From an uncultured Mollicutes bacterium (lineage in GTDB: Bacteria > Bacillota_I > Bacilli_A > RFN20 > CAG-449), in the NCBI GenBank assembly GCA_900551385.1, contig URVS01000059.1, positions 1 through 8,541 on the forward strand: DNA of 8,541 bases, in the 5' to 3' direction. Under the pieces are notes generated by a model that saw only the letters and a program-made list of their open reading frames with translations, was not told where the DNA came from and made no database searches. Positions 1-7,170 of the stretch are shown here, in pieces; positions within the stretch are counted from its first letter, which is position 1, and the number at the start of each line of letters is the position of its first letter. The position numbers and the translations under genes are program-made.

Positions 1-1623
1 TTTATCAATCATAATATATCCAGCTTTATTTTCTAAACAATAAAAATAATTATTATATTTAGCAATATATGTTAATGTTTCTCCATTTGAAGTTACTTCC
101 ATTTTATAAGAAACATTATATTTTGAATAATTAGATAAAAATTGATGTATTTTATTTTCACCATCTTCAGCAAAATTATTTTCTTTTAATTCTAATTCAG
201 TATAAGCATTATTTAAAACTGTATACATATCATTATATACATTAACATCACTATTTTGACTATTAAGAATTTCTTGAGTTTTATTAAGTATTAAATTAAA
301 TACATTATATGATTTTTCAGTATATTTTTCATTAGTAATATTTTTAATATTATTATATAATTTTTCTAATCTATTTTTGCTTAATGAAGTTAAATCTTCT
401 AAGCCGTTAACAGTAACATTTTGATAATCTATTAAGACTGCTCTTATAATAAGACCATTTCTATTATTAGATAATTCACTAAATAAATTAATTACTAATT
501 TACCTTCATCATTTTTAGTTAAAGATAATTTTTTAATATCTGCAGGATTTATTTTAGATGGTTCATCACCAAAATAATTTTTATCTGCTACATTTTGATA
601 ATTACTTAATTCAAAGAAACGATATAACATTTGTTGCATTATAGGATCTTCTGAAATACTTAAATAATAATCATCAGTTTTATTTAATAATTCAAAATCA
701 TTATAATGAGAAAGTAATTTATTAATAATATCAATATCTTTAATACCGTATTTAGCAGTATCATTTACTTCTACATTACCATCATTATAAATAAAGTTTT
801 TATATTCTGAACCAGTTTTAATAATTCCTTTATTAGAAGAAGACAACCAATATTCATTATCGTTATTATTTTTATATGTAATTACATAATTAGCTTTTTG
901 ATTTGATCTACCTTCTTTATGAGAAAATACATTAAATTTTAAGCTATAATTAGTTTTAGAATTATCTATAACAGTTTTAACTAATTCCATTGGATTACTT
1001 TTAGTTTGATATTCACTATTATTAGCTAAATATTCATTTACTCCATCAATAGTAGTTTTATTAAAATCAGTAAATACTAAATCAAATTTTAAATCATTTA
1101 AATCTTTACCATATAAACGCATTGATAAAACATCATCATTACTTAATTCCATACTCATTAAATTTAATTCACCATTAAATCCATCATAAGATTGATATCT
1201 ATTATTAATTAAATCTAAAGTTAAATCAAAGAATGTTGTACTATCTGTAACATAAAATTTTTGACCTGATGCTTGTTTAAAACCACCATAAAGAGGAAAA
1301 CCAAGAGAAGTAAATGCTTCAGTAACACCAACTTGACTGACAACATCATCTAAACGATTACTTGTTAAATATACAGCTGGATCTTGTCTTTCACCAAGAT
1401 GAACTCTACCAAGATTAAATGTATCATTTACATAATTAAAATCATGTACATACCCATCAAAAGCAACATATCCTTCATTTTTAGTAACATCATAAATAGC
1501 TTTTTCTGTTGATTTAATTGTATAAGTAGTTGGTATATCACTTCCATAATAATCAGTGACTTTTAAAGTATAATTACCTTTACAATTATCCATAAATTCA
1601 CCAATTTGATTCAATGTCTTATC
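1..1623 (-). repeat. Tandem protein-level repeat modules within the large lipoprotein
   Basis: Within the lipoprotein frame, module A (about 1620-1020), module B (about 1000-385) and the start of module C (about 160-1) share the same order of sequence elements. Each begins with a short helix and then N-Y-T/S-L-K. Next comes a strand pair ending in an aromatic-rich hairpin, such as KNEGYVAFDG in A and LENKAGYIMIDK in C. A and B also share FYVTDSTTFFDL/YYLSISEDPIMQ and the D-x-T-V/I-x-G ending. Identity is low, so this is old duplication rather than a recent DNA repeat. I aligned it by eye only. Confidence 0.5.
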
Positions 1624-1959
1624 AGGTTTAACATTTGTAACTAATTTATCAATTGCATCATTAATTTTGTTTATTGCCTTATCAATTTGTTCTTGTGAAG
1701 TAGCATTATTAATTAAATTTTCAGCTTCAGAAACTGCTTCTAATAATAAATCAATACTATCTTTAGTGTATAAAGCTTTCTTTTCATCAGTTAAATAATT
1801 ATCTTTAGCGTAAGTAATTCTTCTATTTAACGCTAAATAATTTAATGATTCTTCAGTTGAAGAAGATAATGATGAATTATTGTTGATATTACAACTAGTT
1901 AAAGTAAAAATAGATATCATCATTGTAGTAAGTGGAATAATAATTTTATTTTTTAACAT
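1..1959 (-). CDS. Large modular lipoprotein with FIVAR-like helices and repeated ~200-residue modules (partial, runs off left edge)
   Basis: An open frame of 653 codons without a stop continues past the window edge. It starts at ATG 1959, with AAGGAGG nine bases upstream. A lipoprotein signal peptide ends in the lipobox LTSC (Cys23), followed by an Asn/Ser-rich linker, so the protein should be anchored on the outer face of the membrane. Residues about 62-106 (YTKDS...NATSQEQIDKAINKINDAIDKL) resemble a FIVAR helical module; a weaker one lies at about 544-590. Two modules of about 200 residues (about 115-312 and 322-524) share strand-rich segments: NYTLKV/NYSLKF at the start and FTDFNKTTIDGVNEYL/LIDYQNVTVNGLEDL at the end. 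A third copy begins near residue 600. The gene is last of the visible operon. Function is unknown. The layout suggests an exposed binding or spacer protein, perhaps with LolA/LppX-like folds, but that is a guess. Confidence 0.8.
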   Translation of the reverse strand, partial: MLKNKIIIPLTTMMISIFTLTSCNINNNSSLSSSTEESLNYLALNRRITYAKDNYLTDEKKALYTKDSIDLLLEAVSEAENLINNATSQEQIDKAINKINDAIDKLVTNVKPDKTLNQIGEFMDNCKGNYTLKVTDYYGSDIPTTYTIKSTEKAIYDVTKNEGYVAFDGYVHDFNYVNDTFNLGRVHLGERQDPAVYLTSNRLDDVVSQVGVTEAFTSLGFPLYGGFKQASGQKFYVTDSTTFFDLTLDLINNRYQSYDGFNGELNLMSMELSNDDVLSMRLYGKDLNDLKFDLVFTDFNKTTIDGVNEYLANNSEYQTKSNPMELVKTVIDNSKTNYSLKFNVFSHKEGRSNQKANYVITYKNNNDNEYWLSSSNKGIIKTGSEYKNFIYNDGNVEVNDTAKYGIKDIDIINKLLSHYNDFELLNKTDDYYLSISEDPIMQQMLYRFFELSNYQNVADKNYFGDEPSKINPADIKKLSLTKNDEGKLVINLFSELSNNRNGLIIRAVLIDYQNVTVNGLEDLTSLSKNRLEKLYNNIKNITNEKYTEKSYNVFNLILNKTQEILNSQNSDVNVYNDMYTVLNNAYTELELKENNFAEDGENKIHQFLSNYSKYNVSYKMEVTSNGETLTYIAKYNNYFYCLENKAGYIMIDK

Positions 1960-1968
1960 TTTTTAAAA

Positions 1969-1975
1969 CCTCCTT
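1969..1975 (-). promoter_or_regulatory. Shine-Dalgarno site of the large lipoprotein gene
   Basis: AAGGAGG lies nine bases before ATG 1959 and fixes that start. It overlaps the TAA (1974-1976) that would end the upstream lipoprotein gene if its frameshift were repaired. That spacing is what an intact operon would show and supports the repaired reading. Confidence 0.85.
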
Positions 1976-2207
1976 AAATGTTATCAAGAAAGATAAAAGA
2001 ATAAAAATTATTTTCATAAGGTAAATTTTGTAATAAAACTAAATTATATGAAGAATAATCTTTCTCTATCTCTTCTTTAAATAAATTAATATCTTTAAAA
2101 TATTGAAATTCTACTTCAATATTAGAAAGTGAACTTAAGTGATAATTATTTATTAATTGATTAAATTCATTAATAGAATTTATTTCTTTAATATCAAAAT
2201 AATTATC
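1974..2207 (-). pseudogene. Out-of-frame C-terminal tail of the second transglutaminase-like lipoprotein
   Basis: Directly after the frameshift, the -1 frame is open for 77 residues, beginning DNYFDIKEINSINEF and ending FYSFIFLDNI, then TAA at 1976-1974. It resembles in layout the C-terminal domain of the upstream paralog, which begins DLFDYYDNYY..IKDV and ends AYTFFFDYRK. Both have a short helix, a charged middle and an aromatic final hairpin. No start codon with a ribosome site precedes it, so it is not a separate gene. One extra A in the A-run complementary to 2208-2211 (or in the one at 2215-2220) would join it to the 362-residue frame, giving a 431-residue protein. I cannot tell a true mutation from a homopolymer sequencing error. 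Confidence 0.75.
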
Positions 2208-3268
2208 TTTTCAATTTTTTCTTTTATTTCTTGGTGCATATTTGAATCATATCCCCAAGAAGTAAAATATGGTGTTTGATAATTAACTAAAAACATATTA
2301 ATAGAAGGAACAATATAGAATTTATTATCTAATAATTCCATTCTATGGCTACCAAAAGTAGTACATGATAAATACCATTTATTATCAATTTTTATATAAT
2401 TGTAAGCATGACCTTGATATTTATCATTTATTGCAGTAACTCTAACATTATCAATATTTTCCATATTACAAAGTAAAGAATAAGCTTTACTTTTGCCATC
2501 ACAAACAGCATTATGATTTAGAAAAACACCTTCTAAAAAATAAGCTTGATTTTCATTTAAATTATATGTAGATTCATTACTAGTTATATAATCATAACTG
2601 ATTTCACTACAAAGATAATTATATATTTGTTTAGCTTTTTGATATTCATTCATATCATCACTAATTATTGAATTTAATATATTTTCCGCTGATTTATATA
2701 TTTTTTCTGCTATTGAATCTTTTTTTAAACGAGGTTTATAATGATTTTCAATAACATAATATAATTGTTGACTTGTTTCAACATTTATTTCTTTTAAAGA
2801 AGAACTATTTAAAGGTATTTGATGTTGATAATCGCCTTTTTTATAATCTATTTTATATATATTTTGAGCTTCTAATTTTTCATTACTTTTAATAGCAATA
2901 TCCTGTATTACAACACTTAATGTAATAATTTTATAATTAACATATAAATTATAATCCATAAATGTCGGATAAACATCCGCTATAACAACTTGTTCTTGTG
3001 CTTTAGAAAATTCTTGATAAATATTATAAAATGATTTTGCATATTCCTCACTTATATAAAATGATACTTTTTTATCTATTTTATAAAACGCTAAATAATC
3101 AAGTGAATAAATAAATTCTTCTAAAGAAGAGATTGTTTGATTTGGTTTAGGTAAATCTTCTTGTTTCAAATTAGAAGCAAAATATAATTTATCAATTTTA
3201 TTTAAAGAAGAAGTGACATTATTACAAGAACACAACAATAAACTAATCAATAATAAATATTTTTTCAT
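2180..3268 (-). CDS. Transglutaminase-like domain lipoprotein, frameshifted near its C-terminus (paralog of the gene upstream)
   Basis: The signal peptide MKKYLLLISLLLCSC has a lipobox with Cys15 as the lipidated residue. A transglutaminase-like core covers about residues 185-310: the helix DDMNEYQKAKQIYNYL, the expected nucleophile in AVCDGKSKA (Cys256) and the expected His in QGHAYNY (His287). The third catalytic position, normally Asp in WY-x-x-D, reads KWYLSC, so it is Cys302. Start ATG 3268 overlaps the upstream stop in ATGA and has no good ribosome site, so translation is probably coupled. The frame ends early at TAA 2180-2182 after the unlikely tail IIILILKK, while a related C-terminal domain continues in the -1 frame. 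Enzyme activity is uncertain. Members of this superfamily include proteases, cross-linkers and non-catalytic binding proteins, and the substrate is unknown. Confidence 0.85.
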   Translation of the reverse strand: MKKYLLLISLLLCSCNNVTSSLNKIDKLYFASNLKQEDLPKPNQTISSLEEFIYSLDYLAFYKIDKKVSFYISEEYAKSFYNIYQEFSKAQEQVVIADVYPTFMDYNLYVNYKIITLSVVIQDIAIKSNEKLEAQNIYKIDYKKGDYQHQIPLNSSSLKEINVETSQQLYYVIENHYKPRLKKDSIAEKIYKSAENILNSIISDDMNEYQKAKQIYNYLCSEISYDYITSNESTYNLNENQAYFLEGVFLNHNAVCDGKSKAYSLLCNMENIDNVRVTAINDKYQGHAYNYIKIDNKWYLSCTTFGSHRMELLDNKFYIVPSINMFLVNYQTPYFTSWGYDSNMHQEIKEKIEKIIILILKK

Positions 3269-4635
3269 TTTCGATAATCAAAGAAAAAAGTATAAGCTTT
3301 TTCTTTCTTAAACATTCCATTATTAACAAAATTAAAATTATATTGATTATTGTAATTCTGCCAAATATTAGACATGATTTCATAACTACCTAATAATTCA
3401 ATTTGTAAACATAAATCATTTTCTTTAGCAATATTTTCTACATATTTTAATATCTTATTACCAGTAGAAACATCTTTAATATGTAAAGAATATTTATCTT
3501 GTCCCATATTAACATAATAATTATCATAATAATCAAATAGATCACTTTTGATAACTTTTTGTTTAATATTAGGAAATGCTTCTGAATCATAGTCCCAACT
3601 TGTTGAACTAGTATAATAACTTGTTAACAAAAACAAATTATTATGAACATGATATTTAATATTATTTTTTGTTTCGATATTTGATCCTGAAGTAGGACAT
3701 GATAAATAATATTGATCATTAATTTTAACATAACAATAAGCATGTCCACCAATTTTAGAAACCGCTCCAATATGATACGCTTCTATTCCTTCTAATCTTG
3801 ATAATAAAACAACAGCTTTAGTTAAGCCATCACACACCGCAGTATGATGATCAAATACACCTTCTAAAAAATAACATGCATAATCTTGATGATTACTATC
3901 TTTTTGTTTAAAAGAATAATAATCATAAGTAGTTTCTGAAAGAATATAATGATAAATTGCAATATATTTTTCAAGTTCAGTCATATTATCTTTAATAATT
4001 CGATTTAAAATACCTGTAGCTTTTTGTAATATTTCATATGCTTTAGTTTCTTTTTTACAATATGGAAAATAATTGTTCATACAAGCATAAAATAATTGTT
4101 CACTATTATTTACTTCTATAAAACCATTATTATATTTATATAAAGGCAATTTATTTCCATCTTTATTTTGATATTTGTTTTTACTTAAAACATCTTGATA
4201 ATATTCAAATGTAACTACATTATTAACTTCTTCTTCATAAGATTTAAAACCATAATTAGAAATATAGCCACTGATACCAATTAAATTATCATTTAATTTA
4301 CTTGCATCATATCCTTTAACAAAATTATGACCAATAGAAGCATATTGACAGGCCCATTTAATTTGATATTCTAAATCATTTAATAATACTTCTTTATATT
4401 CATCAGTAACATTAGTATAAACAAAATCTTCATTAGTGCTATAAAAAACAACATAATCAACAAAATTAGATAAATCTTGCATTGAATTAACATCTTTTAC
4501 TTCAGGTAAATTTTTTAATAATGAATTATAACTAATATTTGGTAATTCATATTCAATATGACTATTTATTTTTTGATTAGAACAAGAACAAACAAATAAG
4601 ACACTTAAAATAATTACAAATTTATTTTTCATCAT
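3265..4635 (-). CDS. Transglutaminase-like domain lipoprotein (intact paralog)
   Basis: From ATG 4635 this is 456 residues. The signal peptide MMKNKFVIILSVLFVCSC places the lipid-modified Cys at 18. The transglutaminase-like core runs from about residue 205 to 325: DNMTELEKYIAIYHYIL, then FLEGVFDHHTAVCDGLTKA with the expected nucleophile Cys268, then GGHAYCYVKI with His298. As in its neighbour, the third catalytic position is Cys (YYLSC, Cys313) instead of Asp. A C-terminal domain of roughly 90 residues follows. It is paralogous to the next gene along its whole length (shared FLEGVF, AVCDG, GHAY, YLSC). The start overlaps the 3' end of the ATPase gene, and its TGA overlaps the next ATG. This ties both lipoproteins to the importer operon and suggests a surface role in obtaining or processing its substrate, which is inference. 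Confidence 0.88.
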   Translation of the reverse strand: MMKNKFVIILSVLFVCSCSNQKINSHIEYELPNISYNSLLKNLPEVKDVNSMQDLSNFVDYVVFYSTNEDFVYTNVTDEYKEVLLNDLEYQIKWACQYASIGHNFVKGYDASKLNDNLIGISGYISNYGFKSYEEEVNNVVTFEYYQDVLSKNKYQNKDGNKLPLYKYNNGFIEVNNSEQLFYACMNNYFPYCKKETKAYEILQKATGILNRIIKDNMTELEKYIAIYHYILSETTYDYYSFKQKDSNHQDYACYFLEGVFDHHTAVCDGLTKAVVLLSRLEGIEAYHIGAVSKIGGHAYCYVKINDQYYLSCPTSGSNIETKNNIKYHVHNNLFLLTSYYTSSTSWDYDSEAFPNIKQKVIKSDLFDYYDNYYVNMGQDKYSLHIKDVSTGNKILKYVENIAKENDLCLQIELLGSYEIMSNIWQNYNNQYNFNFVNNGMFKKEKAYTFFFDYRK

Positions 4636-5434
4636 TATCACCTTTCTTTCTTAACAATTCATAAGAAACACATAATGGTTTATCACTTTTTTGATCAATA
4701 AAGATTTCACCATTTATTTGAAAACAATTTTCTAACATTTCTTTATTAAAAACTTCTTTAGGCGTACCATATCTAACAATTTCACCATCTTTCATCGCTA
4801 ATAAATAATCAGAATATTTACTTGCTAAATTTAAATCATGTAAAACCATAACAATAGTTGTTTTATTTTTTTGATTTAATTCTTTTAATAATTCAAGTAT
4901 TTCTAATTGATGATTTAAATCTAAATATGTAGTAGGTTCATCTAATAAAATAATTTCTGTTTGTTGAGCCAAAGCCATAGCAATCCAGACTCTTTGTCTT
5001 TGACCACCTGAAAGATTACAAATTGCTCTATTTTTATATTCTTCCATGTGAGTAGCGTTTAAAGCCCAATTAATAATTTCTTTATCTTCTTTAGATAATT
5101 TACCTAAACCTTTTTGATAAGGATAACGTCCATAACTCACTAAATCAAAAACAGTAATTGAGCTTGGTGCAGTTGGTGATTGAGGTAAAATTGCCATCAT
5201 TTTAGCTATTTGTAATGTCTTTAATTTTTTCATTTCGACATCATTAATAATGATTGTTCCTGCTTCATGAGGAATAATTCTACCAATAGCTTTTAAAACA
5301 GTAGATTTACCACATCCATTAGGACCAATAATAGAAGTAATACAATGTTTTTTTATTTCACAATTAAATTCAGGAACAATAATTAAGCCATCATATCCTA
5401 TTTTTAATTTTTTTGTTTTAATAATATTTTCCAT
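4622..5434 (-). CDS. ABC transporter ATPase of the iron-siderophore/heme/cobalamin importer family (FecE/FhuC type)
   Basis: This is a 270-residue cytoplasmic ATPase with every expected motif: Walker A GPNGCGKST (37-45), Q-loop Gln85 in ILPQSP, signature LSGGQ (141-145), Walker B IILLDE (161-166) and switch His199 in VLHDLNLA. Length and motif wording match ATPases that pair with FecCD permeases and power uptake of ferric siderophores, heme or cobalamin. AAGGAGGG six bases before ATG 5434 fixes the start, one base after the stop of the permease gene. Its 3' end overlaps the start of the first lipoprotein gene by 14 bases. It should drive transport through the two upstream permeases. The substrate cannot be read from the ATPase. 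Confidence 0.95.
   Translation of the reverse strand: MENIIKTKKLKIGYDGLIIVPEFNCEIKKHCITSIIGPNGCGKSTVLKAIGRIIPHEAGTIIINDVEMKKLKTLQIAKMMAILPQSPTAPSSITVFDLVSYGRYPYQKGLGKLSKEDKEIINWALNATHMEEYKNRAICNLSGGQRQRVWIAMALAQQTEIILLDEPTTYLDLNHQLEILELLKELNQKNKTTIVMVLHDLNLASKYSDYLLAMKDGEIVRYGTPKEVFNKEMLENCFQINGEIFIDQKSDKPLCVSYELLRKKGDNDEK
4641..4645 (-). promoter_or_regulatory. Shine-Dalgarno-like AAAGG that decides the start of the first transglutaminase-like gene
   Basis: AAAGG is followed by TGATA and then ATG at 4635-4633, with another ATG directly after. The longer frame beginning with GTG at 4641 would place the start codon inside this site, so ATG 4635 (or 4632) is the better choice. Confidence 0.6.
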
Positions 5435-5435
5435 T

Positions 5436-6464
5436 CTAGCCCTCCTTGATTAATAAATATATAAAGTATGGTACTGATAAAATTGAAACTAAAATTCCAG
5501 TAGGAATATTAATTAAGAAATCTACTCCCATTACTAACATGTCTGCAACTAAAATTAAGATTGCAGAAATAATTGAACTAGCAGGAAATAAAATTCTATT
5601 ATCTGTTCCAACCATTTTTCTAGCAATATGTGGACCAATTAAACCTAAGAAAAAGAAATTACCACCAAATGCAACCGAAGCTGAAGATATAGCTACTGCA
5701 CAAAAAGAAATAATAATAAATTCTTTTTTGACATTTACTCCAATTCCTTTTGCAATATCATAACCCATTTCTATTGCATTCAAAGTACGACTTTTATAAT
5801 AAATAACTCCACCAAAAAGTAATAACCAAATAAATAAAATTAAAATATAATTCCAATCAGTTCCCCATAATTCACCAGATTGCCATCTTTGTAAAAATTC
5901 AAGTTGAGATTGATCAAGTGCATACATCATAATAGTGCCAATAGCTCCATAACATGCTGACATACTAACTCCAGTCATAATTAATCTAACTGGATCAATA
6001 TTACTTTTCTTTTTTATTGATAACAAGAAAATAATAATTGCAGATAATAAACCACCTGCTAAAGCTAAAAGTGGCAATAATAATGGTGAAGAAGTAGTAG
6101 TTTTAAACAAAGCTACATATAAAGTAACAAATAATCCACTCCCATCAGATACACCAAGAGTGCCAGGACTAGCTAAATCATTATGAAGAAGATTTTGCAT
6201 ACTTACTCCTGCTACTCCCATACCAATTCCTACTAACAAAGCTAAACATAATCTAGGTAAGCGAAATTCAAATAATGTCATTTTTGAATATTTGTCACCA
6301 CCACCAAATAATGTTTCAAAAACTTGTAAAATTGATATTTTATATTGACCAACATTACAACCAATCAGAAAAACAATAATTAATAATATAAATAATAAAA
6401 TATTAATTATGATTCCCTTTTTTAAAGGATTACAATTTTTATATTTTAGAAGAAGCTTTTTCAT
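5436..6464 (-). CDS. FecCD-family permease subunit of the iron/cobalamin-type ABC importer (complete)
   Basis: This is a 342-residue polytopic membrane protein of normal length for the FecCD/BtuC family. Diagnostic segments are RLPRL (68-72), SMQNLLHNDLASPGTLGVSDGSG (about 88-110, the family's NPLA-P-LG-GA region) and GLIGPHIARKMVGTDNR, the loop that contacts the ATPase. I chose ATG 6464, giving MKKLLLKYKN: it lies one base after the stop of the preceding permease gene, with GGAGGA 11 bases upstream. A longer frame from 6524 would overlap that gene by about 59 bases and add a non-membrane leader. It is followed after one base by the ATPase gene. It probably forms a heterodimer with the truncated permease upstream, as in FepDG or FhuB-like systems. 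Confidence 0.93.
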   Translation of the reverse strand: MKKLLLKYKNCNPLKKGIIINILLFILLIIVFLIGCNVGQYKISILQVFETLFGGGDKYSKMTLFEFRLPRLCLALLVGIGMGVAGVSMQNLLHNDLASPGTLGVSDGSGLFVTLYVALFKTTTSSPLLLPLLALAGGLLSAIIIFLLSIKKKSNIDPVRLIMTGVSMSACYGAIGTIMMYALDQSQLEFLQRWQSGELWGTDWNYILILFIWLLLFGGVIYYKSRTLNAIEMGYDIAKGIGVNVKKEFIIISFCAVAISSASVAFGGNFFFLGLIGPHIARKMVGTDNRILFPASSIISAILILVADMLVMGVDFLINIPTGILVSILSVPYFIYLLIKEG

Positions 6465-6465
6465 A

Positions 6466-7170
6466 TTAATAAGCGTCCTCCATAGATTTTTTTCTTGAAA
6501 CAAAAATAAAGAATGGTACACCAATTAAAGTAATAATTAAACCTATTGGCAATTCTATTTCTGGCATAATATTTCTTGCTAAAAAATCAACAAATGTTAC
6601 AAATAATGCACCTAATAAACCACAACTTGGAATCACAAAACGATAATCACTACCTACTAAATATCTAATAATATGTGGAATCATTAATCCTACATAAGAT
6701 ACTGGACCTATAATAACTACTGCAATAGCCGATAACACTAAAACAATAATTGTAGACAATAATTTAATAACTTTACCATTAACACCTAAAGAAGTACTAG
6801 TTTCATCACCTAAAGATAAAATAGTTAAATTTCTTGAAATTATGATTCCAATAACAAAACAAACAATAAAAAATGGTAAAGCTAATTCAATATCTAACCA
6901 AATAGTATTCGCACTTGATCCAGCCATATATTTAAACATTTCTGAACTTGCACCTTGTTTTAAAACTATGGCAGTAGTAACAGAAGAAAATAAAGTTGAA
7001 ATAGCCATGCCCGATAAAACCATTCTATCAGGAGTCATACCTCTTTTACTCATTAAAGCTATTCCATATATTAAAAATGTTACTAAAGCCGCCCCTAAAC
7101 AAGATACACCTATTCTTCCTAAGCGAGAAATATTTGGAAAGAAAATCATGATAATTACTACTCCAAATAC
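6466..7170 (-). CDS. FecCD-family permease subunit, N-terminus missing at the sequence junction
   Basis: About 235 codons of a permease survive, from FGVVIIMIFFPN onward. Family features include MTPDRMVLSGMAISTLFSS, SLGDETSTSLGVN and GLMIPHIIRYLVGSDYR, the ATPase-contact loop. Normal members have about 335 residues, so roughly 100 are absent, including the first membrane helices and the NPLA-x-P region. The frame stays open for six more codons to a TTG at 7188, but those bases read sensibly only as pseC on the other strand, so they are not part of this gene. It ends one base before the next permease. It would not work as written; the intact gene presumably continues in the real genome, probably with a substrate-binding protein gene nearby. 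Confidence 0.88.
   Translation of the reverse strand, partial: VFGVVIIMIFFPNISRLGRIGVSCLGAALVTFLIYGIALMSKRGMTPDRMVLSGMAISTLFSSVTTAIVLKQGASSEMFKYMAGSSANTIWLDIELALPFFIVCFVIGIIISRNLTILSLGDETSTSLGVNGKVIKLLSTIIVLVLSAIAVVIIGPVSYVGLMIPHIIRYLVGSDYRFVIPSCGLLGALFVTFVDFLARNIMPEIELPIGLIITLIGVPFFIFVSRKKSMEDAY
7151..7170. other. Junction between two unrelated sequences (probable assembly chimera or recombination point)
   Basis: The 20 bases here fit both flanking proteins: on the minus strand they encode VFGVVI of a FecCD permease, on the plus strand IITTPNT of PseC. To the left only the permease reads as a known protein; to the right only PseC does. Strand of the genes, base composition and taxonomic flavour all change at the same place, and both genes are cut in mid-domain. 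The exact crossover cannot be placed more finely than about 7145-7185. Confidence 0.8.

Noticed and set aside
2205..2220. Programmed -1 ribosomal frameshift joining the two halves of the lipoprotein
   Set aside because: The site reads GAA AAG rather than a strong A-AAA-AAG heptamer, and I see no clear upstream Shine-Dalgarno stimulator or downstream hairpin. Mutation or a homopolymer error is simpler, though slippage at A-AAG is not excluded.
5446..5763. Plus-strand 105-residue open frame
   Set aside because: It is a shadow of the intact permease gene, with no ribosome site and a low-complexity product.
6465..6524. Longer permease start beginning MVYHSLFLF
   Set aside because: It would overlap the preceding permease gene and adds residues that do not fit the family; ATG 6464 has correct spacing and length.
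6842..7150. An open plus-strand frame upstream of the pseC fragment that appears to extend it by about 103 residues
   Set aside because: It is antisense to the conserved FecCD permease and resembles no aminotransferase N-terminus; the fusion arises from the junction.
1..7150. Mycoplasma-type genetic code (TGA as Trp), suggested by the AT richness
   Set aside because: All tryptophans I checked in conserved positions are TGG, no TGA interrupts the long frames, and TGA ends the intact lipoprotein gene at 3265-3267.
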